DNA from: Sulfurimonas sp.
Lineage (GTDB): Bacteria; Campylobacterota; Campylobacteria; Campylobacterales; Sulfurimonadaceae
Direction of reading: 5' to 3'
NCBI GenBank assembly: GCA_022712845.1
Contig: JAFLJV010000198.1
Coordinates: 1-15,164 of the forward strand
Length of the DNA stretch: 15,164 nucleotides
Under the pieces are notes generated by a model. The model searched no databases. It was not told the DNA's origin and was given only the letters and a program-made list of their open reading frames with translations. Below, one piece after another: positions 6,363-14,579 of this stretch (position 1 is its first letter; each line of letters begins with the position of its first letter). Position numbers and translations under genes: made by a program.

Positions 6363-9300
6363 TTAGACTATTTTTCTATTTCTAAATGCAAGTGCTATTA
6401 CAACAAATAAAATAGCATAAGTTATAGGAACAAAATCTGGAATTGGAACTGGATCACCTTTAGCATATGAGTGCATTCCAGCAAGATAATAATTTACTCC
6501 AAAATAGGTCATAATAACTGATGTGTATGATAATAAAGAGATAACGCTATAATTAAATTCACTATAAATAGATTTAATAAATCTTAAGTGAAGTACAATA
6601 GCGTAAATTAAAATAGTTACTAAGGTCCATGTTTCTTTTGGATCCCAGCCCCAATATCTTCCCCAAGATTCATTTGCCCAAACACCACCAAGAAAATTAC
6701 CTAAAGTTAAAAATGCCAATCCTATCATAATACTCATCTCATTTATGGCATTTAATTCTTTAATAGATAATGAAATTTGTTTAGAATTTTGCTTATTAGC
6801 AATGATGAAAAGTAAGATAGTTATAAACCCTAAAAGAGCACCTAAACCTAAGAAACCATAACTTGCAGTAATTACAGCAACATGTATGCTTAACCAGTAA
6901 GAGTTAAGAACAGGAACAATATTTGTAACTTGTGGATCCATCCAGTTTAGATGTGCAACAAATAAAATAAGTCCTGTTAATACTGCGGTTGATGCCATAG
7001 TCATAGTTGATTTTTTTGAAAATACAAGACCTGCTAAAACGGTTGCCCAAGCTATATATAACATCGATTCATAACCGTTTGACCATGGTGCATGATCTGC
7101 TATATACCACCTAACTCCCATCCCAAATGTATGAGTAAAAAATAAAATTATTAAGGTATAAAAAGAAACCTTTGATACTATATTTATATTAAATTTTGGT
7201 TTAAGTATTTTAATAAAACTAAAAATTAAAAGTATAAATCCTACTAAAAGATAAAGTGGATAGATTGTTTCAAATATACTAGCTTCATTATAAAACATCT
7301 CAGCTTTAAGCCTTTTTTCAGACGGCATTACCGCCCCTCCATTTGCTCTTTGATATGCAATAATTTTATCAACTGCTTTATTTGCCAATGTCCAGTCTCC
7401 ACTCTCAACAGCATCATTAACAGCTGTAAAAAAATCAAATGCAATCTCACTAATTTTTAGAGCTTCATCTTGAGGAAATGTTTGAATTGCTTCCATGGTT
7501 GGAAACCATTTATTATTTGCCTCATTGAGTTTAGGCCATATTTTTAGTAATGAACCAGAAAAAACTGCATATGACACATTTATACGTTCATCAACTTTTA
7601 AGATTGCATTATCAAATAAATCTCTAGTTTTTGCTTCTTTTCTTGCAGCATTCTCAACTGCTTCTTGTATTTTATACCCTTGTAAAATCTCAGGGTTATC
7701 AAAAAACTGAGAAAATGATGCATATTTAGTATTTGGTTCTAATCCCAAAAGTTCATTTATTTTTTCATTTTTTGTAAGAATGATTTTTAAACTTCTATAA
7801 CTTTCAGGCTTTGCCAACATTCCTAAAACAACTTGATTTGAGTTTAAACTAGAAGAGCCAATTTTAATGGTTTCACTTTTATGAAGTTTTACCAATATCT
7901 CTTTTGACAAGGTATCCATGGGTTTCATTCGACCTGCATTATCTTGAATAGTAATATGCCCAAATTTAGTTGCATGTTCTTTTTGGAAGGCTAATACAGT
8001 TTTTATCGCTGGATCTAAATCTTGTGCATAAGAGGGTGTAATACTAAAAAGTAAACCTATTGAAAGCATAAAGCCCAATACTTTTGAACTACTAGCATCT
8101 TTAGCTTTTTTCGATAATTTTGAAAATCTATTTCCTCTTGAGAAAAGAGTCCAAAACATTCCTAAACCTAAAAGAAAGTAACCAATATATGTTGGCAAAG
8201 TTCCTGGATCTTTATTTACAGATAAAATTGTTCCCATTTCATCTTTATCATATGAAGATTGAAAAAATCTATATCCACGATGATATAAAATATTGTTCAT
8301 AAAAATTCTATATGGCATATGAATATTTTGCTCTTCATCAATAAGCTCAACTTCACTTGCATATGATTCTGGTGACATAGATCCAGGATAGCGGTCTAGT
8401 TGAAAATCAAGAAGTTTAAGCCCAAAAGGAAGAGTTAGCTTTTTAGAACCATATGATATATAAACATCAACTCCATCAACTTTTTTGTGATACTCTTTTG
8501 CCATTGTACCAGCAAGCCCATAAAGCATCAAATATCTTGAAGTTTGATTAACTGTTATTTTAAACTTTAAAGCATCTGTAGTTGGTCTTGTTCGTGAAGC
8601 ATTTGGATTTGAGATAATACTTGAAACTGCATGTTTATAGTGCTGTTTTAAAATAAAACTACTTCCCTTTACACCAAAAAGCATATCTTGTGCAAATGCT
8701 ACTTTAGAATTTGGCACAAATTTCCCTTTTGATTTATCAATCATATTTATATACTGAAACTCCACATTATGTTTTATAAATAATTTAGAATCTTCAGTAA
8801 AAATTGATATAACTGGCTTTGAAAATTCTTCACCTGAATCAAAATCTAAAACTAAAAAATCATTTTGATAAAATTGACCTCTTTTTAGCTTTATTATTTC
8901 ATTTAAATTTTCTTGATTAACTGTTAATTCAACCACTTCATAACCACCACTATCACCTTCTGATAAAGTTTCTATAGCATCTGGAATATACTCTACAAGT
9001 CTAACATTTGTCTTTTTTATACCAAGAGTTTCAGATGAATCAAGAGTTACAGATGAAAATAAAGAGTTATCAGTTCTTTTTGATAAATAAACTACAGAGG
9101 AATCAGAAGCCTCTTTATCATTAAGCTTTACTTTAACATTAAAATAAGTATTTGAACTTATCATTGTAGTTGCTGTTTCACCTTCACGAATATGCATAGT
9201 ACCTTCAAAACCAATAAAACGAGTCATTGCAGCACCAATAATAATAATAAGAAAAGATAAGTGAAAAATAAATATAGGGGCTTTTTTAATACTAAACATT

Positions 9301-9506
9301 TTATACTTGATCATATTAAAAATGAGATTTATACTTAAAAGAGTTAAAAGTATTTCAAACCATCTAGCATTATACACATCTGCTTTAGATGTTATAGTTC
9401 CATAATCATTTTCGATAAAAGTAGCATAACCAACAGCAGCAGCAAAAATTAGCATCATTACTACCATAGTTTTCATAGAACTAAAAGCTGAAATAAGTTG
9501 TTTCAT
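6363..9506 (-). CDS. ccsBA: Cytochrome c biogenesis protein CcsBA (ResB-ResC fusion)
   Basis: 1047 residues, near the length of epsilonproteobacterial single-gene System II synthases. It carries haem across the inner membrane and attaches it to CXXCH motifs of periplasmic cytochromes c. The ResB/CcsB half has membrane segments at about 12-29, 48-66 and 77-97 (conserved His82), a long periplasmic domain and a segment near 432-452. A hydrophobic stretch at ~472-490 ends in an SYAQ signal-peptidase-like sequence and is followed by a second extracytoplasmic domain (~493-740). The CcsA/ResC half (~745-1040) contains His792 (HTFGMGVRWY), the tryptophan-rich WWD motif (WANESWGRYWGWDPKETW, 943-) and His1012 (AGMHSYA). 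The ATG at 9506 has AAGGA just upstream. It is the first gene of a minus-strand series that also holds hemH. Confidence 0.93.
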   Translation of the reverse strand: MKQLISAFSSMKTMVVMMLIFAAAVGYATFIENDYGTITSKADVYNARWFEILLTLLSINLIFNMIKYKMFSIKKAPIFIFHLSFLIIIIGAAMTRFIGFEGTMHIREGETATTMISSNTYFNVKVKLNDKEASDSSVVYLSKRTDNSLFSSVTLDSSETLGIKKTNVRLVEYIPDAIETLSEGDSGGYEVVELTVNQENLNEIIKLKRGQFYQNDFLVLDFDSGEEFSKPVISIFTEDSKLFIKHNVEFQYINMIDKSKGKFVPNSKVAFAQDMLFGVKGSSFILKQHYKHAVSSIISNPNASRTRPTTDALKFKITVNQTSRYLMLYGLAGTMAKEYHKKVDGVDVYISYGSKKLTLPFGLKLLDFQLDRYPGSMSPESYASEVELIDEEQNIHMPYRIFMNNILYHRGYRFFQSSYDKDEMGTILSVNKDPGTLPTYIGYFLLGLGMFWTLFSRGNRFSKLSKKAKDASSSKVLGFMLSIGLLFSITPSYAQDLDPAIKTVLAFQKEHATKFGHITIQDNAGRMKPMDTLSKEILVKLHKSETIKIGSSSLNSNQVVLGMLAKPESYRSLKIILTKNEKINELLGLEPNTKYASFSQFFDNPEILQGYKIQEAVENAARKEAKTRDLFDNAILKVDERINVSYAVFSGSLLKIWPKLNEANNKWFPTMEAIQTFPQDEALKISEIAFDFFTAVNDAVESGDWTLANKAVDKIIAYQRANGGAVMPSEKRLKAEMFYNEASIFETIYPLYLLVGFILLIFSFIKILKPKFNINIVSKVSFYTLIILFFTHTFGMGVRWYIADHAPWSNGYESMLYIAWATVLAGLVFSKKSTMTMASTAVLTGLILFVAHLNWMDPQVTNIVPVLNSYWLSIHVAVITASYGFLGLGALLGFITILLFIIANKQNSKQISLSIKELNAINEMSIMIGLAFLTLGNFLGGVWANESWGRYWGWDPKETWTLVTILIYAIVLHLRFIKSIYSEFNYSVISLLSYTSVIMTYFGVNYYLAGMHSYAKGDPVPIPDFVPITYAILFVVIALAFRNRKIV

Positions 9507-9547
9507 ATATATCCTTAAATTAGAAAAAGGATATTTTAGTTAAAATT

Positions 9548-9576
9548 AACTAATAGAGGGTTAAACTCTATTAGTT
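9548..9576 (-). terminator. Hairpin terminator downstream of the DUF2249-like gene
   Basis: An 11-bp perfect stem (9548-9558 with 9566-9576) and a 7-nt loop are followed on the minus strand by a T-rich TAATTTTAACT tract. It lies between the DUF2249-like stop and the ccsBA start. It therefore probably ends the small two-gene operon and insulates ccsBA from it. Confidence 0.65.
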
Positions 9577-9582
9577 TATACA

Positions 9583-9870
9583 CTATTCTTCTAATTTAAA
9601 TGTAATTCTGAAGTCTCCACTCTCTAACTCTTTTGCTTCATGAGAAATATTTAAAGGAATTCTGTCATATAATGGAAAAGGCTCATGAAAAAAAATCCCT
9701 ACTAGTCTATCAGTTGAACTTTTAAGTAGACTAAGCCCACATATTGTGTTTACCATTGGTTCAGGTGGTTGACACTTCGTTGCATCATACTCATAGTAAA
9801 TTAAGCCATCCTCTTCATACTTATAAAAATCTAGTGTAGTTCTTGGAACTTCTATTAACTCTTTTGCCAT
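9583..9870 (-). CDS. DUF2249-like small protein
   Basis: 95 residues. The segment CQPPEPMVNTICGLSLLKSS followed by IFFHEPFPLYDRIP (about 33-73) matches the DUF2249 pattern: a PPEPM loop, then a hydrophobic strand, then PxPLY. DUF2249 is a small TusA/SirA-like fold of uncertain function, often found near respiratory or nitrogen-oxide genes in other bacteria. One Cys (Cys33) directly precedes the PPEPM loop and a second is Cys44. The start ATG at 9870 has AAAGG about eight bases upstream. It follows the 108-aa gene by five bases and is ended by a hairpin terminator, so the two form a discrete operon. Confidence 0.65.
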   Translation of the reverse strand: MAKELIEVPRTTLDFYKYEEDGLIYYEYDATKCQPPEPMVNTICGLSLLKSSTDRLVGIFFHEPFPLYDRIPLNISHEAKELESGDFRITFKLEE

Positions 9871-9875
9871 TTTTA

Positions 9876-10202
9876 TTACCTTTTATAATTGTATATATAC
9901 TGTTGCTCTTGGTCATTCCATATAAAATACTTAGAAACTTTTTCAAAAGCTTTTAAGATAATCGTTTCATGAGTATTATCTCCATATATTATAATTGGAG
10001 TATGATAATATTTATGATATGTCTCTATAGGATGCAATAAAATCTCTTTAAATGTGATTTCTATCTTTCCATTATATGGTTCAAAAGGAACTGTAGAAAT
10101 TACAGTTTTGTTTTTTACTTTGCATTTAAAGTGACAAATGATATAAAATTTATCTATTTTTACGAAATCTAGAAGTGAAGATACTCTCTTGTTTTTTTTC
10201 AT
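9876..10202 (-). CDS. Unrecognised 108-aa protein, first gene of a small operon
   Basis: The start is taken as ATG 10202 (MKKNKRVSSLLDF) with GGGA (10209-10212) six bases upstream. A TTG at 10214 could add four residues but overlaps that ribosome site. The protein is basic at the N-terminus. It has alternating hydrophobic strands (KFYIICHFKCKV, IEITF, TPIIIYG), many aromatic residues and two Cys (in ICHFKCKV). There is no signal peptide or membrane span, and I do not recognise a family. It sits about 37 bases downstream of a sigma-54-like promoter and five bases upstream of the DUF2249-like gene. Confidence 0.65.
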   Translation of the reverse strand: MKKNKRVSSLLDFVKIDKFYIICHFKCKVKNKTVISTVPFEPYNGKIEITFKEILLHPIETYHKYYHTPIIIYGDNTHETIILKAFEKVSKYFIWNDQEQQYIYNYKR

Positions 10203-10238
10203 AAAATTTCCCAAAAAAATTATTTATTAATTACTAAG

Positions 10239-10254
10239 AGCAAATTATATTCCA
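10239..10254 (-). promoter_or_regulatory. Candidate sigma-54 promoter (TGG-N10-GCT) for the two-gene operon
   Basis: Read on the minus strand: TGGAATATAATTTGCT. GG and GC are separated by exactly 10 bases, and GGAA with TTGCT matches the Campylobacter/Helicobacter-type RpoN consensus (GGAAC-N4-TTTGCTT) well. The -12 GC lies ~38 bases before the ATG at 10202, which leaves a normal ~25-base leader. The same bases contain TATAAT, so a sigma-70 -10 reading is possible. No TTGACA-like -35 is seen for it. Confidence 0.5.
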
Positions 10255-10266
10255 TGCATTGTAACA

Positions 10267-11256
10267 CTATATTTTTATTTTAATCTCAAAACACTTTTTA
10301 TCTTCATCTAAAAGTTCTACACTGCCACCATGTGCTACAGCAATTTGCCTAGAGAGTACAAGTCCTAAACCATTTCCTTTAACTTTTGTGCTTTTAAATG
10401 CTTCAAAAAGATCTTTTTTATTTTCTATCTCTATACCACTGTCATAAATATAAAACTTATGAAATTCATCATCACATTCATAAACTATCTCAACAACTCC
10501 ATCTTCATTATCATCAAGCTCTATAGCATCTATTGCATTTGTTAAAAAGTTAGAAAAAAGCATCTCTAAAAGATCTTTATCTGCATTTAATATAAAATTT
10601 TGCTTTGGAAAAATAAATGAAATCTCTTTGGTATATCCATAATAACCCATAACAGTTACCAACTCATCTTGAAGCTCATTCCACCCAAACTGTGTCGTAT
10701 TTGTAACTACACCTTTACTAAACATCAACGTTGCTTTTATAATTCTGTCTATTCTTGCGACTGATTTTTGTATCTCTTCAACTATAGGTATATTTTCAGG
10801 TATCACTCTTTTTTTTAATGTTGAGCTTAAAAGTGAAATAGAGCCTATTGGATTTCTAATTTCATGAGAGAGATGTGCTGCCATTTGTCCCATGGTAGCA
10901 AGGTTTTCTTTTCTTTTTTGCTCTGTAATATCTGTAGCACTGAGCATCACTTTATCTTTATATGACGAACTTTTTATAAGGTAAAAGCGAAACTTAAATT
11001 CAACTTCATAATCACTATTTTTTGATTTCAACAGCTCAAGTAGTTTTCCTAATGCTTTTGCTCTTGAGTTTTGTAAAAAAATATTTCCATCATCATTTAG
11101 TATCCAAATAGCGTTTGGCAAAAACTCAACAACTCTCTCAACTGTATTTTGTAGATGATCATAAGATGCTTTTAGCTCATTAAACTCATCTTCTACTCTA
11201 TAGGTTTGCTCTATTAGTAAAGTTAACTCCTCTGGGGTTATACTATCTTCAGGCAT
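10267..11256 (-). CDS. flgS: FlgS-type flagellar sensor histidine kinase
   Basis: 329 residues, soluble: no membrane span is seen. An N-terminal coiled coil (~10-40) and a small PAS-like region (~42-110) precede the H-box ATMGQMAAHLSHEIRNPIGS (phospho-acceptor His131). The N-box is NFLTNAID (Asn240), a reduced G1 box is DSGIEIE (272-278) and the G2 box is KGNGLGLVLSR. The sequence around the H-box and RIIKATLMFSKG (171-182) is what I recall of FlgS of Campylobacter and Helicobacter. That cytoplasmic kinase senses flagellar export-apparatus assembly and phosphorylates FlgR to activate sigma-54 genes. Its ATG overlaps the apeB stop by one base (TAATG), implying translational coupling. FlgR is not in the window. 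It could be a paralogue, but flgS is the best call. Confidence 0.78.
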   Translation of the reverse strand: MPEDSITPEELTLLIEQTYRVEDEFNELKASYDHLQNTVERVVEFLPNAIWILNDDGNIFLQNSRAKALGKLLELLKSKNSDYEVEFKFRFYLIKSSSYKDKVMLSATDITEQKRKENLATMGQMAAHLSHEIRNPIGSISLLSSTLKKRVIPENIPIVEEIQKSVARIDRIIKATLMFSKGVVTNTTQFGWNELQDELVTVMGYYGYTKEISFIFPKQNFILNADKDLLEMLFSNFLTNAIDAIELDDNEDGVVEIVYECDDEFHKFYIYDSGIEIENKKDLFEAFKSTKVKGNGLGLVLSRQIAVAHGGSVELLDEDKKCFEIKIKI

Positions 11257-12515
11257 TACTTACTAAACCCAAGTAAAATTTTATAAAGTGAGTGTGCATC
11301 ATCACTTCCACATAACTCTCTTATGGAGTGCATTCCAAATGTGGGAAGTCCTACATCTATCGTTTCTATCCCTAATCTTGTTGCCGTGATAGGTCCTATA
11401 GTTGAGCCACACCCCATATCACTTCTTGTAACAAATTGCTGAATTGGTTCATTAAGTGAAGATGCAACACTCATAAATTTTGAGATTGTTTTAGAGTTTG
11501 ATGCGTATCTTTGGTTTGCATTTACTTTTATAACACAACCTTTATTTATATAAGGTGCATGATTTTTATCATGTTTTAATGGATAGTTTGGATGAATTGC
11601 GTGAGCATTATCAGCAGATATCATTATGGATGTTCTTATCATTTGTATATACTCATCATAATCACTATATAGGCGTCTAAGTGTATTTTCTAAAAAACTA
11701 CCACTAGCACCAGAAGTTGACTCACTTCCAACCTCTTCATGATCACTGGCAATAAAAAGCATAGGTTTACTTATATCCACACTACAGATACTAAGCATCC
11801 CCACATAACAGCTAAGAAGATTATCTAACCTTGCACTAGCAATAAAATCATCATTCAAACCAACTTTGGAAGCTTTTTGAGTATCATAAAAACTAAGCTC
11901 ACTTGCATATAGCTCTTTAACATCTAATATCTCTTGTTTTGAGAGTTGCCATTTTAAAAACTCATCAAATTCAAAATCTTGGCTTGTAGTTAAAATAGGA
12001 CACATATCTGTTTGTTTGTTTACAGTTCTATCTTTGTTTGCTTTATCATCCAAATGAATAGCAAGTGAAGGTATAGTTGCTATCGCTTTTTTTACATCTA
12101 TAAAAGCCTCCCTTAGCTCATCTTTAGAGTTAAGATAAGATACACGACCAGCTAAAGACAAATCTCTATCAAACCATGGATTTAAAAGTAACCCACCATA
12201 TGATTCAACTTCAAATTTAACTACACCATGCTCTTTTGTTACAGGATTTGGTTTTAGTTTTAGGTTTGGTGAATCAGTATGGGTACCAACCATAGTATAA
12301 GCACTATCTTTTGAGTAAGTAAAAGCTATAACAGATGAATCATTACGAGTTACAAAGTATTTGTTACCATACTCCAACTCCCATTTACCAAGCTCATCAA
12401 GTTTTATAAATCCAGCATTTTCAAACATTCCACTCATGTTTTGCGTAACATGAAATGGTGTCGGTGAGGCATCTAAAAAACCTAATAATCCATCGTTAAA
12501 ATCTTTTTTATCCAT
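11256..12515 (-). CDS. apeB: M18 family aminopeptidase ApeB
   Basis: 419 residues, typical of the family. It is a cytoplasmic di-zinc metallo-aminopeptidase that removes N-terminal residues from peptides and usually assembles as a dodecamer. Metal and catalytic motifs appear in order: VGTHTDSPNLKLKP (His79, Asp81), NPWFDRDLSLAGRV (112-125), ARLDNL (Asp231), SDHEEVGSES (Glu260/Glu261), ISADNAHAIHPNY (Asp302) and FGMHSIRELCG (His396). The ATG at 12515 has AGGAAG upstream. It is the promoter-proximal gene of an apeB-flgS unit. A minus-strand TATAAT (12553-12558) upstream is a plausible -10. Confidence 0.93.
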   Translation of the reverse strand: MDKKDFNDGLLGFLDASPTPFHVTQNMSGMFENAGFIKLDELGKWELEYGNKYFVTRNDSSVIAFTYSKDSAYTMVGTHTDSPNLKLKPNPVTKEHGVVKFEVESYGGLLLNPWFDRDLSLAGRVSYLNSKDELREAFIDVKKAIATIPSLAIHLDDKANKDRTVNKQTDMCPILTTSQDFEFDEFLKWQLSKQEILDVKELYASELSFYDTQKASKVGLNDDFIASARLDNLLSCYVGMLSICSVDISKPMLFIASDHEEVGSESTSGASGSFLENTLRRLYSDYDEYIQMIRTSIMISADNAHAIHPNYPLKHDKNHAPYINKGCVIKVNANQRYASNSKTISKFMSVASSLNEPIQQFVTRSDMGCGSTIGPITATRLGIETIDVGLPTFGMHSIRELCGSDDAHSLYKILLGFSK

Positions 12516-12530
12516 TGGGCTTCCTAATTT

Positions 12531-12557
12531 TTAAATTATTTAAATTATTTAAATTAT
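12531..12557. repeat. Three exact tandem copies of a 9-bp unit (TTAAATTAT)
   Basis: Units occupy 12531-12539, 12540-12548 and 12549-12557 with no mismatches. They lie between the divergent apeB and sensor-kinase genes. On the minus strand the third unit overlaps the candidate TATAAT -10 of apeB and the other two cover its presumed start and leader. Unit-number change could alter spacing or AT content there. Confidence 0.7.
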
Positions 12558-12558
12558 A
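12553..12558 (-). promoter_or_regulatory. Candidate -10 element for apeB-flgS
   Basis: A perfect TATAAT on the minus strand, preceded by TG, lies 37 bases upstream of the apeB ATG. No clear -35 is seen, which is common for Campylobacterota sigma-70 promoters. Confidence 0.45.
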
Positions 12559-12669
12559 CATAAACTTCACAAATATAAAAAATGAGAAAAATATGATTAA
12601 TTTAGATGATTATTATTAAATTGTACTTGAAATATTCTTTTATTAAGAAGCTCTTCAAATATATATTTG

Positions 12670-12675
12670 TATAAT
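12670..12675 (+). promoter_or_regulatory. Candidate -10 element for the hybrid kinase gene (possible leaderless start)
   Basis: A perfect TATAAT on the plus strand lies only five bases before ATG 12681, where no Shine-Dalgarno is visible. A start ~7 bases downstream of this hexamer would fall at the ATG itself, giving a leaderless mRNA. In such AT-rich DNA the match could be chance. Confidence 0.3.
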
Positions 12676-12680
12676 CCAAC

Positions 12681-14579
12681 ATGAAAAAATCAAGTATTAC
12701 TATTATAGTATTTGAAACCGTATCTCTTTTTTTATTATTTATTGTTTTAAATCAAATTTATAACCTCAATAATACTTTATATACTAAATCGCAAGATAAA
12801 TTTAAGATGACACAAGCATCTGATAAACTTAGACAAAGTTCTGATGACTTAACTCACTTTGCAAGAACATATGCTATTACAAACAATCCAGTTTTTCATG
12901 AACAATACTTTAATACTTTAAATATTAGAAATGGTAAACATCCAAGACCTAAAATGTATGATAGTATCTATTGGGATTTAAACAAAGACATTAGACAAGA
13001 AAGACATGAAAATACCAAAAAATTATCTTTAAAAGATATCATAAGTAAACTTAAATATACTAAAGAAGAGCTTGAAAAATTAGCTTTATCTGAAAAAAAT
13101 TCAAATGATTTAGTAAACTTAGAGATACAAGCTTTTAAAGCCATGGCAAAAAATCCTCCAGATCAAAAAACTGCTATCTCTCTTTTGCATTCAAAAAAGT
13201 ACTATGAAGCTAAACACAAGATTATGAATCCTATTGATGAATTTATGATAATGCTAAATGAAAGAACACAAAAAGATTTAATCATTATAAATAAAAAAAT
13301 TAATTTTTATTTTATAATCTTTTTTATTCTATTAGTTATTTATATTGTAGGTAATTTTTTAGTTTTTAGATTTATTAAACAATCTTTAGAAAATATTATA
13401 AAAGATAAAACAAAAAACTTACAACTTTTAAATAACAAGCTAGAAAAAAGTAAACTAAACTTATTAACTACTCAAAAAGCAAAAGATGATTTTATGGCAA
13501 ATATGAGTCATGAACTTAGAACTCCATTAAATGCAATTATTGGCTTTAGTAGTATATTATGCAAAAAACAGATAGATGAAAATTATCTAAAATTATCTAA
13601 ACAGATACATTCTAATTCAAAATCTTTATTAACCCTTATTGATAGCATTCTTGATCTCTCAAAAATTCAAAATTCAAAGTTTGAAATAAATATATATAAA
13701 TTTAATGCTTATAATGAGTTAACAGAACTTTGTTTTGAATTTAACATTTTATGTAAAAACATAAATATACATTTTAAAAGCACTTTAAATAATAAATTAA
13801 AAGCAATTTTTCTTGGTGATTTCAATAGGATTAAGCAAATAATACTAAATCTTATCTCAAATGCTACAAAGTTTACTCCATTAGATGGAGAAGTAATATT
13901 AACATGTGACTATTCTAATAAAAATCTAATTATTGTTGTTAGTGATACTGGAATAGGCATGGATATTAAAAAGCAAGATAAAATATTTGAGCCTTTTGAA
14001 CAAGCTGATGGAACAACAACTAGAAAATATGGTGGAACAGGACTTGGTTTATCTATCTCACAAAGTTTAGTTCAACTTATGCACGGCACAATAGAATTAG
14101 ACTCTGTGCTTGATAAAGGTACAGCCTTTAAAATTACTATACCTCTTGAAAAAACAGATCAACAAATAGAGATACAAAATAATATAAACACAACATACAA
14201 TCAAGAGAAAAAACCATTGAATTCTCATATTTTAGTTGTTGAAGATAATAAAACAAATCAACTTCTTATCAAAATGTTATTAGAAGAGTTTAATATCAGC
14301 TGCGATATTGCTGATGATGGGTTAATAGCAACTAAGATGTATAATCCTAGTAATCACAAATTAATTTTAATGGATGAACATATGCCAAATATGAATGGTA
14401 TACAATCTATGAAAATTCTAAGACAAAAATATGAAGATAGGTGTGGAGCTATCATTACTCTTACAGCAAATGCAATGAAAGGTGATAGAGAAAAATTTCT
14501 ACAAGCTGGTATGGACGATTATTTATCTAAACCAATAAATGAAAATCAACTTTACACTACTCTTAAAAAATTTCTATAA
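12681..14579 (+). CDS. Hybrid sensor histidine kinase with C-terminal receiver domain
   Basis: 632 residues. Membrane segments at ~7-27 and ~208-231 enclose a ~180-residue periplasmic sensor of helical-bundle type. It contains RQSSDDLTHFARTYAITNNP and IRNGKHPRP...IYWDLN, a signature I recall from other hybrid kinases, with unknown ligand. A coiled coil (~235-268) leads to the HisKA domain (MSHELRTPLN, phospho-acceptor His277). The ATPase domain follows with its N-box (LISNATKF, Asn394), SDTGIGM (Asp422) and GGTGLGLSIS. The receiver domain (~515-630) has Asp522, phospho-acceptor Asp565 in LMDEHMPNMNG, Thr595 and Lys617. There is no Hpt domain, so phosphate presumably passes to, or is drained by, a separate Hpt protein or regulator. 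No partner is adjacent. No ribosome site is evident before ATG 12681, but this start is needed for the first membrane segment. Its stop overlaps the convergent dnaE end. Confidence 0.9.
   Translation: MKKSSITIIVFETVSLFLLFIVLNQIYNLNNTLYTKSQDKFKMTQASDKLRQSSDDLTHFARTYAITNNPVFHEQYFNTLNIRNGKHPRPKMYDSIYWDLNKDIRQERHENTKKLSLKDIISKLKYTKEELEKLALSEKNSNDLVNLEIQAFKAMAKNPPDQKTAISLLHSKKYYEAKHKIMNPIDEFMIMLNERTQKDLIIINKKINFYFIIFFILLVIYIVGNFLVFRFIKQSLENIIKDKTKNLQLLNNKLEKSKLNLLTTQKAKDDFMANMSHELRTPLNAIIGFSSILCKKQIDENYLKLSKQIHSNSKSLLTLIDSILDLSKIQNSKFEINIYKFNAYNELTELCFEFNILCKNINIHFKSTLNNKLKAIFLGDFNRIKQIILNLISNATKFTPLDGEVILTCDYSNKNLIIVVSDTGIGMDIKKQDKIFEPFEQADGTTTRKYGGTGLGLSISQSLVQLMHGTIELDSVLDKGTAFKITIPLEKTDQQIEIQNNINTTYNQEKKPLNSHILVVEDNKTNQLLIKMLLEEFNISCDIADDGLIATKMYNPSNHKLILMDEHMPNMNGIQSMKILRQKYEDRCGAIITLTANAMKGDREKFLQAGMDDYLSKPINENQLYTTLKKFL

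Noticed and set aside
7495..8302. Plus-strand ORFs (7495-7710, 8120-8302) opposite ccsBA
   Set aside because: They are short antisense frames inside a strongly conserved gene, with no motif.
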